From: Betaproteobacteria bacterium
GTDB taxonomy: Bacteria > Pseudomonadota > Gammaproteobacteria > Burkholderiales > Burkholderiaceae_C
Direction: 5' to 3'
Assembly (NCBI GenBank): GCA_009923895.1
Contig: RFSP01000126.1
Coordinates: 1 to 5,871 of the forward strand
Length of the DNA stretch: 5,871 bases
The notes below the pieces were generated by a model. The model was given only the letters and a program-made list of their open reading frames with translations, had not been told where the DNA came from and made no database searches. Shown piece after piece: positions 5,042-5,871 of this stretch. Numbering within the stretch: the first letter of the stretch is position 1; every line of letters begins with the position of its first letter. A program made the position numbers and the translations under genes.

Positions 5042-5871
5042 ACCAGACCCGCCGCGTGGGCTTGTTGGTCTGCGTGGTAACTGGATCGCACCATGGCGCC
5101 GACAGCGGCGTGGGTGAAGCCCATGGCCTGCGCCTCACGCTCGAACATGGCGAATGTGTCGGGATGCACGTAACGGCGCACGGGAAGGTGGTGGCCGCTG
5201 GGCGCCAGGTATTGGCCGATGGTGAGCATGTCGATCCCGTGGGAGCGCATGTCCCGCATGACCTGCAAGATCTCGTCGTCGGTTTCGCCCAGGCCCACCA
5301 TGAGGCCGCTCTTGGTGGGCACGCCGGGGACGGCGTCTTTGAAACGCTTGAGCAGATTGAGGCTGAACTCGTAGTCCGAGCCCGGGCGTGCCTCTTTGTA
5401 CAAGCGCGGCACGGTCTCGAGGTTGTGGTTCATGATGTCGGGCGGTGCGGCCTTGAGGATGTCCAGCGCCCGGTCCATGCGCCCTCGAAAATCGGGGGTC
5501 AGGATCTCGATGCGGGTGGCCGGCGACATCTCGCGCACACGCCGTATGCACTCGACAAAGTGCGCGGCACCCCCGTCGCGCAGATCGTCGCGATCCACGC
5601 TGGTGATGACCACATATTGCAGCTTGAGCGCGGCGATGGTGGTGGCGAGATTGACCGGCTCTTCAGGGTCCAGCGGGTCGGGGCGGCCGTGTCCGACGTC
5701 GCAAAACGGGCAGCGGCGCGTGCATTTGTCACCCATGATCATGAAAGTGGCCGTGCCCTTGCCGAAACACTCACCGATGTTGGGACAGGACGCCTCTTCG
5801 CACACCGTGTGGAGCTTTCGCTCGCGCAGAATCTGTTTGATTTCGTAAAAGCGGGTGCTGGGCGATCCGGC
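5038..5871 (-). CDS. lipA: Lipoyl synthase (partial, N-terminus beyond right edge)
   Basis: Radical-SAM enzyme that inserts two sulfur atoms into the octanoyl group on lipoyl domains of 2-oxoacid dehydrogenases and the glycine cleavage H protein. The frame stays open to 5871, giving 277 residues; complete LipA is about 320-330, so roughly 50 N-terminal residues are missing. The visible part begins AGSPSTRFYEIKQILRE, the usual approach to the first cluster motif. Both iron-sulfur motifs are intact: C-x4-C-x5-C in VCEEASCPNIGEC (fragment residues 24-35, the auxiliary cluster that donates sulfur) and C-x3-C-x2-C in CTRRCPFC (50-57, the SAM cluster). ITSVDRDDLRDGGA and the C-terminal RSSYHADQQA, with the conserved serine ligand, are also present. 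A GTG at 5805 lies inside the first motif and is not the true start. The stop overlaps the next gene by 4 nt. In many proteobacteria lipB precedes lipA; here it would lie outside the window. Confidence 0.98.
   Translation of the reverse strand, partial: AGSPSTRFYEIKQILRERKLHTVCEEASCPNIGECFGKGTATFMIMGDKCTRRCPFCDVGHGRPDPLDPEEPVNLATTIAALKLQYVVITSVDRDDLRDGGAAHFVECIRRVREMSPATRIEILTPDFRGRMDRALDILKAAPPDIMNHNLETVPRLYKEARPGSDYEFSLNLLKRFKDAVPGVPTKSGLMVGLGETDDEILQVMRDMRSHGIDMLTIGQYLAPSGHHLPVRRYVHPDTFAMFEREAQAMGFTHAAVGAMVRSSYHADQQAHAAGLV

Noticed and set aside
5038..5805. GTG at 5805 as the lipA start
   Set aside because: It falls inside the first cluster motif (the valine before Cys). The frame continues with good LipA sequence to the right edge, so the gene is simply cut by the window.

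Overview
The window reads as a piece of a GC-rich Burkholderiales chromosome, most likely Comamonadaceae or a close relative. Two things point there. The 5' part of a 16S rRNA gene at the left edge carries typical betaproteobacterial stretches. The proteins (lipoyl synthase, EI, HPr, mannose-type EIIA) also have the sequence character of that order. Genus cannot be fixed by eye. Every gene I can support lies on the minus strand, so transcription runs from right to left.

Layout in transcription order: (1) 5871-5038, lipA, lipoyl synthase, with its N-terminus cut off by the right edge. (2) 5041-4523, a small predicted lipoprotein of unknown function. (3) 4526-3213, a 12-helix major facilitator transporter with a repetitive Pro/Ala N-terminus. 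(4) 3195-2755, a mannose-family PTS EIIA. (5) 2786-2517, HPr (ptsH). (6) 2485-725, enzyme I (ptsI). (7) 724-367, the only sizeable gene-free stretch. It holds the promoter and leader region of a ribosomal RNA operon: two candidate promoters, an exact boxA antitermination element, a boxC-like element and small inverted repeats. (8) 366-1, the first ~370 nt of 16S rRNA, running off the left edge.

The protein genes are packed tightly: lipA/lipoprotein overlap by 4 nt, lipoprotein/MFS by 4 nt, MFS/EIIA are 17 nt apart (or overlap by 4 nt with an alternative TTG start), EIIA/ptsH overlap by 32 nt, and ptsH/ptsI are 31 nt apart. This looks like one transcription unit with translational coupling. 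EI, HPr and EIIA form a complete PEP-to-EIIA phosphotransfer chain with no EIIB or EIIC permease in view, which fits a mainly regulatory PTS as known in betaproteobacteria. HPr keeps both His15 and Ser46, so it could also be a target of an HPr kinase encoded elsewhere. No convincing terminator separates ptsI from the rrn promoters.

I see no clearly new biological system here. The points most worth checking are the unknown lipoprotein, the physical joining of lipoate synthesis, a transporter and a regulatory PTS, the pair of TTGA junctions, and the missing terminator between ptsI and the rRNA operon.
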